Of a DNA stretch of 64,000 nt, positions 23,264-33,712 are shown piece after piece. Within the stretch, counting starts at the first letter, position 1, and the number at the start of each line of letters is the position of its first letter. A model generated the notes under the pieces. That model made no database searches. It saw only the letters and a list, made by a program, of their open reading frames with translations, and was not told the origin of the DNA. The stretch comes from Oscheius sp. JU75 (taxonomy: Eukaryota > Nematoda > Chromadorea > Rhabditida > Rhabditidae). The stretch is from assembly GCA_037178855.1 (NCBI GenBank), contig JASJZC010000004.1:6138001-6202000 (forward strand). Direction: 5' to 3'. The position numbers and the translations under genes were made by a program.

Positions 23264-25289
23264 TCACTTGAGCTGTCCTGTCGACTGTTTAGTGCGATTT
23301 TTGCTCACCTTCTTCTTCACTTTCTTGTCATCCGTCTTGCTGCTCTTTCCACTCTTCTTTGTCACTTGCTTCTCTCCTGGGGTCTCGGTAGACTGTGGAA
23401 CTGCGGCAGTAGGAGCAGCAGGAGCTCCAGGGACAGCACCAGTGGATGGTTTCTTCTTCTTGGTTTCCTTTTTCTTCTTCTTCTTTTTCTTCTCGCCGGC
23501 CTTCTCGTCTGAGACGCCGCTCTTTCCTCCAGTCGTCACTCCACTCATCGCCGACTGTTCTTCAGTGTTAGCCGTTGTCGTGGTCGTCTTCTGTTCTGGA
23601 GCTGCCGTAGCCACCGCGGCGGGAGGAGCGACGGCAGCCTGCTCTTCGGGCGACTTCAGTCCTGCCGGAACGAGTGGATTTCCGTTCGTGATCGGTGCTG
23701 CAGCGACTGGCTGAGCAAAATAGGCACTCTCGGAAGCAGGAGGACCAGCGGGCTGACTAGGTACAGGTACTGGAGCAGCATCAGGAGTCTGGAAACATGA
23801 TTCTGAGCCATATAAACTATCCCCGAGGACAGTCGCACATCTACCATTTCACCCTAGAGGTAATTTTCAGAACTTGCAATGTTCTACAAACTTGTAGCCC
23901 GGATCAAAAACTACTATATTGTGGAACATCAAAAATCTCGTAAAACACATTTTCAAGTAAAAACAGGCAAAATTTCGAAATTTAACCCTTCCGCGCATTT
24001 TCAGGTACTCAATTGCACGTCAAATTGCTAAAAGTACTTTTAAGCTACCGTAACTCTGCCCTTATGTACATGGTTCTGTTTTCGATTATTTATCAGACAA
24101 AGAAGACATTTTCGACCTTTTTCGTGTACTACCAACTACTTATAGTTTTTTAATTACTCCACAACTTTTCAGAACATGAAGTCGTCGAACAAATAGTATT
24201 TGTGCGCCAAGGAAATAAAGAAAGTATTCGATCGTTTTTTTTTAGCAAATATAAATAAATCAGCATGAATGTTGATAAAATGAACCACCTACCTTTGCTC
24301 CACAGAGATAGACTCTTTCCGGGGCATTTTGGACAGGTTCGAGGAGTCGAGCAGTAGTGACTCCAGTCTCTGGCTGATTATCCATCGTGGGCTTCTTCTT
24401 CTGGACGTCAGTGTTCTTTTCCGGCACCGGAGCTGGCGATCCACTTGCTGACGACTTCTTGTTCTTCTCCTTCTTAATTCCCTTCTTCTTTTTCTTCTTC
24501 TTCTTCTCTCCAGCTTTCTCGTCCAAGACGCCGCTGCCGCTCGACACGCCGCTCTTTTCTCCAGTTGTCCCTCCGCTGACAGTCGATTGTCCATCCGTGG
24601 TCGTCGTCTTTTGCGTTGAAGCCAGGCTGTCTGCCATCTCGATATGAGTCTTGTCTTTACTTCCAGGCTGGCTCGAAGGGATTAATGTCTCATCGAAGAC
24701 GGGAGGGCGCACGGGAGGAGGAATGGGCAGAGTACCGCCGAGATCCTTGTCCAGAGGCGACGCGACATCAGGTGTCTGGAAAAGGACAGTAATAAACAGT
24801 GACAATGACAGAGTAGCCTACCTTGGATCCAGAAGCCAACAAATTTTCCGCGACACTTTGATCGGATTCGATGAGTCGAGCCGTTTTGACTCCTATCTCT
24901 TCCGACTGACTGCTCAGAACTCCCAACTGCGACCTCTTCTTCTTCGGCGACGAGTCCTTTGTCTTCATGGGATCGACAGTCTCCTCGACAACTTTCGGCT
25001 CCAGAATCCTTTCAGACTTCTCGGTCGGCGGCTCTTTTCGAGGCTTGACCATGTCGCGACGACTCTCCTTCACTTTGTGACCTTTCGCTCGTTTCATGTC
25101 CTTCCATTTTGTGTGAATCAACTTCTGAATTGAAGGTTGAAGTCTTTTGGTAAGGTAGAGTAACTATCTCTCTGTCTCTCTGTCGCTCTGCCTCTCGTTT
25201 ATTCTGTCCAAGCAGAGTAGACTTGCATCTCGAAGAAGGTAGTAGGCCATCACGCCCAGAAGATATCCCAGCCACTCGCTCCACGTCAT
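23264..25289 (-). CDS. Lys-rich membrane-anchored protein with duplicated exons, 457 aa
   Basis: Four minus-strand exons (25227-25289, 24822-25124, 24293-24775, 23264-23788), all phase 0, give 457 residues. The first exon encodes MTWSEWLGYLLGVMAYYLLR, a short signal-anchor-like helix. The first intron appears to use a GC donor (GAT|GCAAGT), since no GT site restores phase except an unlikely one inside the hydrophobic stretch. Exons 3 and 4 both start T-P-D and share KTTTT, S-G-V, D-E-K-A-G-E followed by eight Lys. Exons 2 and 3 both end with G-V-x-T-A-R-L-[IL]-E. The protein therefore grew by exon duplication. The rest is Ser/Thr/Pro-rich and probably disordered. AATAAA lies at 23242-23247 (reverse). 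I do not recognise the family. A basic cytoplasmic tail on an ER or other membrane anchor is the simplest reading. Confidence 0.7.
23879..23928. repeat. Dispersed hairpin repeat, copy 2
   Basis: Arms TGTTCTACAA and TTGTGGAACA enclose a loop containing CGGATCAAAA. It is in an intron of the Lys-rich protein gene. Confidence 0.5.
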
Positions 25290-25412
25290 GGTTACTAATT
25301 GCTAGATATTTTAAGGAGAAAAGTTTCCAAACGTTTCAAATTTCCTTCTTGGCAATTAGGCATTTTTATAAACAAAAAGAAACTTTTGGAAGAACAACTA
25401 CTACTGGCGCAA
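25290..25412. promoter_or_regulatory. Short divergent intergenic region (123 bp)
   Basis: It separates the ATG of the minus-strand Lys-rich gene (25289) from the ATG of the plus-strand pseudokinase (25413). It contains an acceptor-like caattag at about 25360, probably the trans-splice site of the pseudokinase transcript. A shared two-way promoter is inferred from spacing only. Confidence 0.4.
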
Positions 25413-26717
25413 ATGGACGAATACGACGTCGAAGAACCGCAGCAGGAAGTGGGCGAGGAGATACGGGAGAAGGCAGCCGGCAATCGCTTCAAGCGTGCCC
25501 AGAAGGCTGTGAAAAATGTCGACTTCTATTGGGGATCGCTCGTGGATAACCAAATTGGACAGCTGCTGACTGTGGAAGGTAGGGACCGCTTTTCCTCATG
25601 GTAGAGACAGAGAGACAAATAGAGATACGGCCACTGGTATAGTATTTCCAGGCCACTGCCTCCTCACAGACGCTCCCCGCTCCAGAAAATTTAGTCTCCG
25701 CTTCTGGCTGCATCACAGAACAGCTGGTGGATTCGAGAAGGTTGAAGTGAAACACGCGGCCAGTGATCTCCTGCTGGCTCACTCAAAGGAGAAGATGATG
25801 AAATGGGTGACGCGGATGAAGCTACGTCCACTCAAAAGGCCCATGTTCTTCCCGGAAAGGGACATTGTGGCGGAGCGAGAGACGACAGCCGAGATGAAGA
25901 GCATCTTCGAGATGGGAGAGATGAACAAAGCGGTGATACGGCTAGCAGAGAGAGGGACAGCTGAGGCCGTCCAGATCCGTGTCCGACTGGATGAGCACAG
26001 AAGAGAACGGATGGTCGAAACGATGCTTCGGTACCTCGAAATGGGGAATGTGTGAGTCCATCTATCTTTACAGAGTGACAGTGACAATGCCTGTTTCAGA
26101 AATATCCAGCGTCTCTGGGGATGCAGCATCCTTGGAGAAGACTTTACGATTCTTCTGGAAGATGTGACCCAGCCCCTCTCCCGTTTGCTCTCGACCGGAG
26201 ACAGAACGCGACTTTCAAACTGGACGAAGGAGATCCATTCGGCTCTTCTTTACCTGGAACAATCCGACTTTGTCCACTACAGGCTCTCTCTGGACAGCTG
26301 TTTTCTCTCCACTACTCTTCATCTCAAGCTGGCCGTCTACTGTCTCGGAGAGGAGCTGATCCATCCGACAATACAGCGCAAAAATGTGGACACGTGCCGT
26401 TGGATCCCGTGGGAGTGTCTGGACGGAGCCTATACTCTGAAGAGTACAGTCTGGACTTTCGGGACCATTCTATGGAGCATGTATCACGGTAAGTTACTGT
26501 CGCTGTCACTCTATCCAAACTTCCAGGAGGAGCGATCCCGTACGAGAATCAGCTGGAACAGGATGTGCGCTCGGTGTCCTTCAGACGAACCTACGAACTG
26601 GCCACCTTGGAGGCTCTCTTCCCGGACAATGTCCAAGAGCTGGTAGGCAACTGCTGGCAGGATCAAGAAAATAGACCCAGTCTTTTCCGGCTGAAATCGC
26701 TTGTAGAACAACTCTGA
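25413..26717 (+). CDS. SH2 domain plus kinase-like protein lacking catalytic residues (pseudokinase), 381 aa
   Basis: Exons 25413-25578, 25652-26051, 26100-26488 and 26527-26717 give 381 residues (start MDEYDVEEPQQ). Residues about 33-110 resemble an SH2 domain (D-F-Y-W-G-S-L, later G-H-C-L-L-T-D-A). The phosphotyrosine-binding Arg of the F-L-V-R-E/D motif is replaced by Thr. Residues about 120-381 follow the tyrosine kinase fold. The VAIK Lys position reads V-Q-I-R. The catalytic loop F-V-H-R-D-L-A-A-R-N-C-L-L reads F-V-H-Y-R-L-S-L-D-S-C-F-L (Asp and Asn lost). DFG reads V-Y-C. R-W-I-P-W-E-C-L matches the tyrosine-kinase activation-segment end, and N-R-P-S the final lobe motif. The layout is that of the small SH2-kinases (Fer-like) expanded in nematodes. 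It cannot phosphorylate by the normal mechanism and is probably a scaffold or regulator. Confidence 0.8.
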
Positions 26718-27383
26718 ACTCTTTTCCAAACAAGGATATACCAGATGTGTCATAGTTTAAGCAGTTTTTGAAAGAAAGAATTAAACAACAGGAACGCGAC
26801 AAAAACTCTTCGGGATTTTTAAAATTCCCGCCATATTTTTCTAATTTGAATTCTAGCTTCAATTTTGACTTCTTTGTCTTCCGACTGTTTTCATTGGGTT
26901 TTTTTGCTGCGAATTACTACTGTTTCTGTCACTGTAAGCAAGAAAAGAATCAAAATAACTAGAAACGAAGCTCCAACAGTTGCTTTTACTAGTTAGGCGC
27001 GGCCATTTGTTACTGTAAAGCCTTGAGTATTGTTTTCTCTTAATTATATCTCCTTTTTTGTATTTTCTGGACCCAACTCTGTTTAAATCTTATCTCCCGA
27101 CGGGAAGTAGGGAACTTTCTGTTTCGAAAACTCGTGAAGCTCAGGAAACTTTCAAACTTCTGGTATCCTTTTGCTCACAGAACCAAAGTTTCGTCGCTCT
27201 TTGAGGCATTTGGCTGTTTTCAAACGAATGGGCGGCCTCGAGGACGCAGTCCTTTAAATTCCACACGGCCTTGCCCGTGTGTTCGCCATCTCTCGCTGCC
27301 CTTTGCATTATCGGTTCTCTATCTGTGTCCTTTCTCCTATTCTCCTCTCAAAAATAGTCATTTTCACACGTAAACACTTTCAG
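26718..27383. other. Intergenic region upstream of malate dehydrogenase
   Basis: No supported gene. Around 27230-27260 it becomes GC-richer (GAGGACGCAGTCC). It ends in a CT-rich tract and the acceptor ctttcag joined directly to the MDH start codon. Confidence 0.4.
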
Positions 27384-29602
27384 ATGGCCCTCCCAGCGAA
27401 GTCTGTTGCCGCCCTAGCCTCCGGAGTCCGACTGATTTCCGTCCGCAACTCTAGCTCCGCTCCGAAGGCAATTTCAGCCGCATTCTTTTAATTTTACCGA
27501 TTCAGGTCGCTCTACTTGGAGCCTCCGGTGGAATTGGCCAGCCTCTCGGCCTCCTTCTCAAGCAGGATCCCCTAATTAAGCATTTGGCTCTCTACGATCT
27601 CGTCGGAACCCCCGGAGTCGCTGCCGATCTCAGCCACATCGACTCCAATGCCAAGGTCCGTTTATTTTCTCGCAAGTTATCTATGTCTTGTGATTCAAAA
27701 CAGCATTTTTACGTCTAGAATGGCAAAGTTGGCCGACCGGGCTATGCCCGTAAGCCATAGTTCACCCAGAGTTAGCTTTGGACACAATGCAGCCTGTCAC
27801 ACCAGTTCCTCCTGCCGGGAAATTATAAATGTTCGCTTAAACGGCAGCCGGGAATCGAACGCTGTTTTCTCCGATTAGAATCTGGCGCGATAACCACTAG
27901 GCTATGCACACAAAGATCTCAAAATCGGCGTGAGCTGCGTACTAGCTGTTTCTGATCACGGTTCTCTCAAATCAAGCTTGATTGCTCAGGCAGTGAGCCT
28001 GGACTATGCAATCTTGCGCTGGCATGCCAACTCCCGAAAACTATGTTTTTGCGCTAGAGAATCACTAGAAAGTTACTAAATTCCATTTTTCCAGGTCACG
28101 GCTCACACCGGAGCTAACGAGCTGGCCAACTGCGTCGAGGGAGCCGACGTTGTCGTGATCCCGGCCGGAGTGCCAAGAAAGCCCGGCATGACGCGTGATG
28201 ATCTCTTTAACACCAATGCCGGCATCGTCCGTGATCTCGTGGCCACAATTGCCAAGGTGGCCCCCAAGGCCCTCATCGCCATCATCACAAATCCCGTCAA
28301 CTCGACCGTCCCCATCGCTGCCGAGGTCCTGAAGAAGGCCGGAGCCTACGACAAGCGTCGTCTCTTCGGAGTCACCACACTCGACGTCGTCCGCTCCCAG
28401 GCCTTTGTCGCCGAGCTCAAAGTTGGTTTTTTTTTGTTGGTTGAAAAGAGGGAATAGGGCTCTTGTTCACGTGGCGATTCGAGCGATTGGTCTGTGATCG
28501 TTCTGTGAGTTGGTGTGCGGCTAATCGCCAGCAACGGGAGAGTGTAGAAACCTCCGGGTTCAAGTTAAATGTTTGGAAAAAGCACAAATATAAGGAAAAT
28601 CTGGTGATTGGCTTCAAAAGCTTGAGATATGGTTTCAAAACGATAGTGGTCGCAAGAGACGGTCTTCGCCCAAAAATGATCAACGGAACTAATATACGCG
28701 GCAAATCATCTCACTTTCACCCAAGTTTTGAAACCGTTTGAAAAACTTTGTTGTGTTAAAATTCGCAGAAAAAAAACAGGTAAAAAGTCTTAGTTTTGCT
28801 TCTGCAAACCCATAAATGAGTCGTTCTAGGCCTTCCTGCTAAATTAGCGTTTGAAATAGGTAAAGGTACAAGCTTCGGCGTACAGGACAGCTTGCACTTG
28901 CTCGAAATGCGACCATAAGTTGCGGTATTGTTCGTTATACCGCTAAGTTTGAAACTGGTCAAATTGCGACGATATGGCCTACTACTACTTGAAATTTAGT
29001 ATTTCTTGACAAGTTTGGATCGTACTGAAGATTGTAGTTTTGAAAAGTATGAAATAACATTCCACAAAATACCTTATTTCAGGGCCACGACGCCACCAAG
29101 ACTGTCGTGCCCGTGATTGGAGGACACGCCGGCATCACCATCATTCCCCTGCTCAGCCAGGTCACCCCCTCGACCAAATTCTCCGAGGAGGAGATCAAGA
29201 AGCTCACTCCGAGAATCCAGGATGCCGGAACTGAGGTCGTCAACGCCAAGGCTGGAGCTGTAAGTTATTTTAAATTTTTGTATCGACCCTCCCTCCTCTC
29301 CAGTAAAAGTCAACCAATTTCAGGGCTCTGCCACGCTCTCTATGGCCCTGGCCGGTGCCCGTTTCGCCAACGCCCTCGTCCGTGGACTCAAGGGCGACAA
29401 GAACGTCCAATGTGCCTACGTCGAATCGGACGCCGTCAAGGGCGTCGAATTCTTCTCGACCCCTGTCGAGCTTGGCCCGAATGGCGTGGAGAAGATTCTT
29501 GGCGTTGGAAAGGTCACCAGCTACGAGCAGTCGATGATTGACGCCGCTGTCCCCGAGCTGAAGAAGAATATCCAGAAGGGCGTCCAGTTCGTGAACAAGT
29601 AA
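27384..29602 (+). CDS. mdh-2: Malate dehydrogenase, mitochondrial, 338 aa
   Basis: Five exons (27384-27467, 27506-27655, 28095-28421, 29083-29259, 29324-29602) give 338 residues. The first 28 ([20 protein letters not shown]...) form a mitochondrial presequence. Then come [13 protein letters not shown] (NAD-binding), [16 protein letters not shown] (mobile loop with substrate Arg), N-P-V-N-S-T-V-P-I and [11 protein letters not shown] (catalytic His). It oxidises malate to oxaloacetate with NAD+ in the matrix. The first intron (27468-27505) is only 38 bp and starts with GC (AAG|GCAATT); no GT is available there. ATG follows ctttcag directly, as in trans-spliced nematode genes. The mS31 gene begins 166 bp after the stop on the same strand. 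Confidence 0.95.
27828..27915 (-). repeat. tRNA-Arg-derived SINE-like sequence in MDH intron 2
   Basis: On the minus strand: TAGCCTAGTGGTTATCGCGC (A-box), CAGATTCTAATCGG (TCT anticodon arm) and GCGTTCGATTCCCGGC (B-box). The acceptor stem does not close and spacing is loose, so I read it as a tRNA-derived repeat, not a working tRNA. Confidence 0.5.
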
Positions 29603-29768
29603 AAAGAGACGACTTTGATATAACTTTGTGTGTAGAGAGACTATTTTTGGCATAAATATTGTTTTACCACTGGATACCAGAGAGAAAGTGTTGGAGAGAA
29701 TGTTTTCAGTCAAACGCGCTACTTTTTGAGGGATATTTTTGGGATAAACCCAAGAAAAAGAGCCTAGG
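29603..29768. promoter_or_regulatory. Operon-like intercistronic region (MDH to mS31)
   Basis: The spacer is 166 bp, with a tttcag acceptor ending at 29709 (107 bp after the MDH stop) and a cctag acceptor ending just before the next ATG. This matches the roughly 100-bp spacing of SL2-type nematode operons. No separate promoter is visible. Confidence 0.5.
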
Positions 29769-32744
29769 ATGTTGAGAAAAACCCTGTTCGGCCTGACGAG
29801 AAGCGGATTCACGATTAGAAGTCTGGCCAGTGGGTCGGGAGCTGATGGGAAGGGGGTAAGTGTTATTTTTGTTCATCTTTGTGCATCGTCGCTTTTTTCT
29901 TGAGAAACTAACCGTCAGCGGCATCCTTTTGCGATAAAAACCTTCTTTTTGCGTCTTTAATAAAGCTTTTTTCATCAAAGAAGTTAGCGGAAACTGGCGA
30001 CTGAGGTATTCTTCTCGTTCGATACATTCACATGCTGAGGATCAGTTTTGCGGGGAATCCTAGTCTTTTGAAAGTTTTTATCTAACAAACCAAATCAAGT
30101 TTCGGCTGTGGCTGTTATAATTTAATCTTTCCCTCGTTTTGGTTTCAGGAACAGGGCTTTTTTGCACTGTTTCAAGCTTGAAACTGGCCGTGAGATCTGT
30201 CAGAATGCGTTCTGTGGCAAAATCATCAGTTTTACTATTCAGTTTACTCCCAATCGACCTATTGTTTCTTGTAAATCTTTGCTAGAATGCGGAGCTGGCA
30301 GAAATAAGCTGCTAGTGAGAATATAATCTCTTTCTGTACCTCCAAAACACTTAAAAAAGACGAACAAACGTCCTATAACCAGTTTTTCCCGTTTCTAACA
30401 TTCTTCCAATCTTTTCTGTGCTCAATGAAAACTTTTTCCCTTTCGTAGACTAAAAATGTTAAATTTTGCGTCAAATATAGTATTTTTCTAGCCAAAAGAT
30501 CCCTCTGCCAAAGAAGTCCTCGGCAAGGATCTGCTCGACGCCGTGGACCAGGTGGCTGACGATCTCCATGCCAGCAATACAGATGCCAAGCATAAGTTTG
30601 TTTTCCCTCCATTTTTGGCTTCAATATTTACAATTCTTCGCCTTTTTCACGAAATATTCAGGACAAAGAGCACGCTTCTCTCGAAGCTGATCTCGCACGA
30701 GAAGGACACATTCACGAATGCGACGGCCGCACAAATTTCCGAGATGATGGACGACAAGTCGCTCCAGAGTGTCCTCAGCTACGTCCAGGAAGACAAGAAG
30801 AAGAAACAGATGAAACATGCTACGTAATTTGGCCTAAAAATTAGAAAAATAGCTAAACTTCTAGCCACATTTTGCAGCGAAAAGAGCGTCAAGGTCTCGT
30901 CCTTCTCAGAAAGGACATTTACTACCAGGCTGTACAGGTGCTTGTACTTAATTTATTGGGCAAACCGCAAAAATTTAGGACGGATACGCGCCGGAAAAAG
31001 CCCGCCAAATTGCCGAAAAGGCCGTGGAAGAGGCTACGAGCCGGGTGCGGCGACAGCGAACGGCGGAGCAGGAAGGCGTCGAGGCGGAGCAGTCCGTCGA
31101 AAAGGCACAAGCAGCCGAGAGGGACCAGAAGGAACAGGCGCTGTTCCAGGCTGCTTACGAGACGGTCGAGTGAGTATATTTTCTAGTCTCTCTGCTCAAA
31201 GCTCTTTTCTATAGTGGCTTTCGAATTGCTTTCTATTCTATGTGTCTACTATACCTCTTGTAAGATTTCAGCCACGTTTTAATAGCCAAACCTGACACTA
31301 AAAGCCGGTTTTTTCCATCCTGAATTTGTTACTCTATAGTAGAGGATCTACGGTACCATGCCCTCAACCTATGTTCTCTTTGGGAATCCGGAATCGAACT
31401 GTAAATGGCGTGAAACAAACTTAAAAACGAATCCAGAGCAGCAGTGAAGCTTCTCCACTTCCTCAAGATTGAACTAGATAACCTTCCGATATAGATGCTC
31501 GAACTACGGGGCCGACGGGATGGGCGAAAAATTATAAGACATTCAGAGTAAAGACAAGAGCCGAAAGATATTAGATACCCGATTTTGACCATTGAAAATT
31601 GCAAAAATGCCCTGACCTAAAATTGTATTTTTAGCTTTATGGACGATTGTGGAGCAAATTACCGTAGTTTGTTGTCTCCAATTTTTGGATAGACCATATT
31701 TTTGTAGATTCCTGACAGTAAGTAGCGGGACCCTTCGCTAGGCAATCAGTCCCGATTTCTGAAGACCAGACTACCTAAATTGTTGTCTCTGCTTCGAACA
31801 AGTACCTTGAAATTCAACATTTCAGCAACATCCTGTACAAAGAGGATCTCTCCCGATTTCCTGGCGATCGCTCCGCAGCTGCCCAGAAAAAGCCCGTAAT
31901 CAAGCCCGATCCAGATCTTGGCTCGTTGCTCAAATCTGCTGAACGTCTCGGAATTTTCACCGAGGCCCAAGGCCCGACAGAAGAGCAGAAGACCAACTGG
32001 CGGGAATGGGATCTTCTTGCGGCCAAGTAACTCATTTTGTGATATTTTTAAGCTAAAAATACAATTTTAGGGTGGCAAACAAGTCGATGGGCCCGTCGAA
32101 TGCCTTCGAGGAGCAGATTGAATGGACGGAGCAGGGCAAGCTTTGGCCGTATCCCATCAATAACGAGTACCTGCTCGGAGAGGAGGAAAATGTTCGTTTT
32201 TCTATACATTTTGAAGTTAAAAATGGCAATTCTAGGTCAGTTTCATTGAACACATCTTCCTGGACAGACACCTTCCTGCGCTGGGAATCCCGAAGACTGG
32301 TCCGATCGCTCATTTTATGCATCTGGTAAGAGTTTTCATGATAAGAGAGAGGAGACTGGTGCTCTAATATCGTGTGATTTTCACTTATATTGAAGTTTGA
32401 TCAAATTGGTGCGATAAGATAGCCTGGGCTGTTCCAAAATTCAGTCAAAAGAGGATCCAATTTTCTAGAAATTCTTTTGCTCCACCTGTCTACTTATAAT
32501 CCAAACTAGCAGTCTTAATCTTGAACGCAATAATCGCGTTGGGCAAAATAGTCTTCGAAAGAAGAATAATGACTGCAAGTCTATTTTCCAGGTTTGTGTC
32601 GGTCTGTCCAAGAATCCCTACATGACGGCGGCCAAGAAGATGGAGCATCTGCGCTGGTTTGCCAATTACTTTGACGCCGAGAAGCAGAAACTCGTCCACA
32701 AGCTCCACGACCAGGAACAGGTGGCCGCAGCTCAAAACGTCTAA
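29769..32744 (+). CDS. mrps-31: Mitochondrial small-subunit ribosomal protein mS31 (MRPS31), 393 aa
   Basis: Nine exons (29769-29855, 30492-30595, 30662-30823, 30865-30937, 30979-31169, 31826-32026, 32071-32191, 32236-32325, 32592-32744) give 393 residues with all phases consistent. The first 29 are a basic, Ser/Arg-containing presequence. The middle is a long charged helix (EKARQIAEKAVEEATSRVRR and following). The last 120 residues carry the conserved mS31 block: G-K-L-W-P-Y-P-I-N-N-E-Y-L-L, then V-S-F-I-E-H-I-F-L-D, G-P-I-A-H-F-M-H-L, G-L-S-K-N-P-Y-M and W-F-A-N-Y-F. It is a component of the mitochondrial ribosome's small subunit. It lies right behind MDH on the same strand, and both products go to mitochondria. 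Confidence 0.88.
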
Positions 32745-33712
32745 TTACATCTCTTTTTGTATAGTAGGATAGTGACCTTTTTCTCCTCTTGTTTTTGTTG
32801 ATTATTGCAAGTTGTCTCTGAATAACAGGTTGATATTTTGCTTGTTTCGATGGAAATGATGGAAACGCTGTCTGCAGAATGTACCAAAGTTGGTCTTCAC
32901 ATCAATGCGGAGAAAACCTTCATCTTGACAAACAGAAGAAATCTGCCAGACACTTGACTCTAGCCCAAAGTGAATTGATGCTATACTAGAGGGAACTGTT
33001 CTATCACGGGACTACCCAGAATATCAATTTTGGCCGCTTGACTACCTACTGAACTGTTCGGGACTTATGGTTTCGTGCCTAGATCATTTGACGTCACAGT
33101 AGACTACTAAACATATTGTCTCTTCCTCAGCAGAATACCTTAGGGTAGCATCTTATCGAACTGTAGTCCTTAGAAAGAGTCTTTTTCAAAGTTTTTTTAT
33201 TGCTCCATGACAAAGTTTCGAAACTTTGGTTTCGAGTGACTGATTACAAGTTGTTTTGAAGTTGTGTTTCAAGACGACAAGGCGAGACTATTCACTCGCA
33301 GCAACCTTCCTGAAAGCAGTTCAGATCCGAATGCCACTATTACTGTTCGGAGCCAGACATCATTCTCATTTTTTATACATATCTTTGTTCCTTAACCCAT
33401 CTTTTCAAAAAGTTCAAGATAACTATATTTATCTGCAAAATCTCTAAGGAAAAAGTTTGGAAAATGATAAATGAGAAAAGTCAATGGTTGAAGAGTCTCC
33501 TTCGAGGAGCCAAGAAATATACAATCGGGTATGGCAAGTACAAAAAGAGATAGACAGAGAGACAGATGAAAAAAATTGAGATGTGTTTTAAAAACAAGAA
33601 GAAGTTCATAGAACCCGTACTGGTATATAGCGGTATAACCGGGTGGTTTGGGGCTGGGTAGGCTCTGGGAGGGGGGAGAAGGTCGACGCCTTGGGCAAGC
33701 TCAAAAAACTGT
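32745..33712. other. Intergenic region, convergent genes
   Basis: No supported gene. It is AT-rich with a short GA tract (33550-33570) and separates two genes that end towards each other. Confidence 0.4.

Noticed and set aside
27828..27915. Possible tRNA-Arg (TCT), minus strand
   Set aside because: The anticodon arm is plausible, but the acceptor stem is missing and spacing is wrong; kept as a tRNA-derived repeat.
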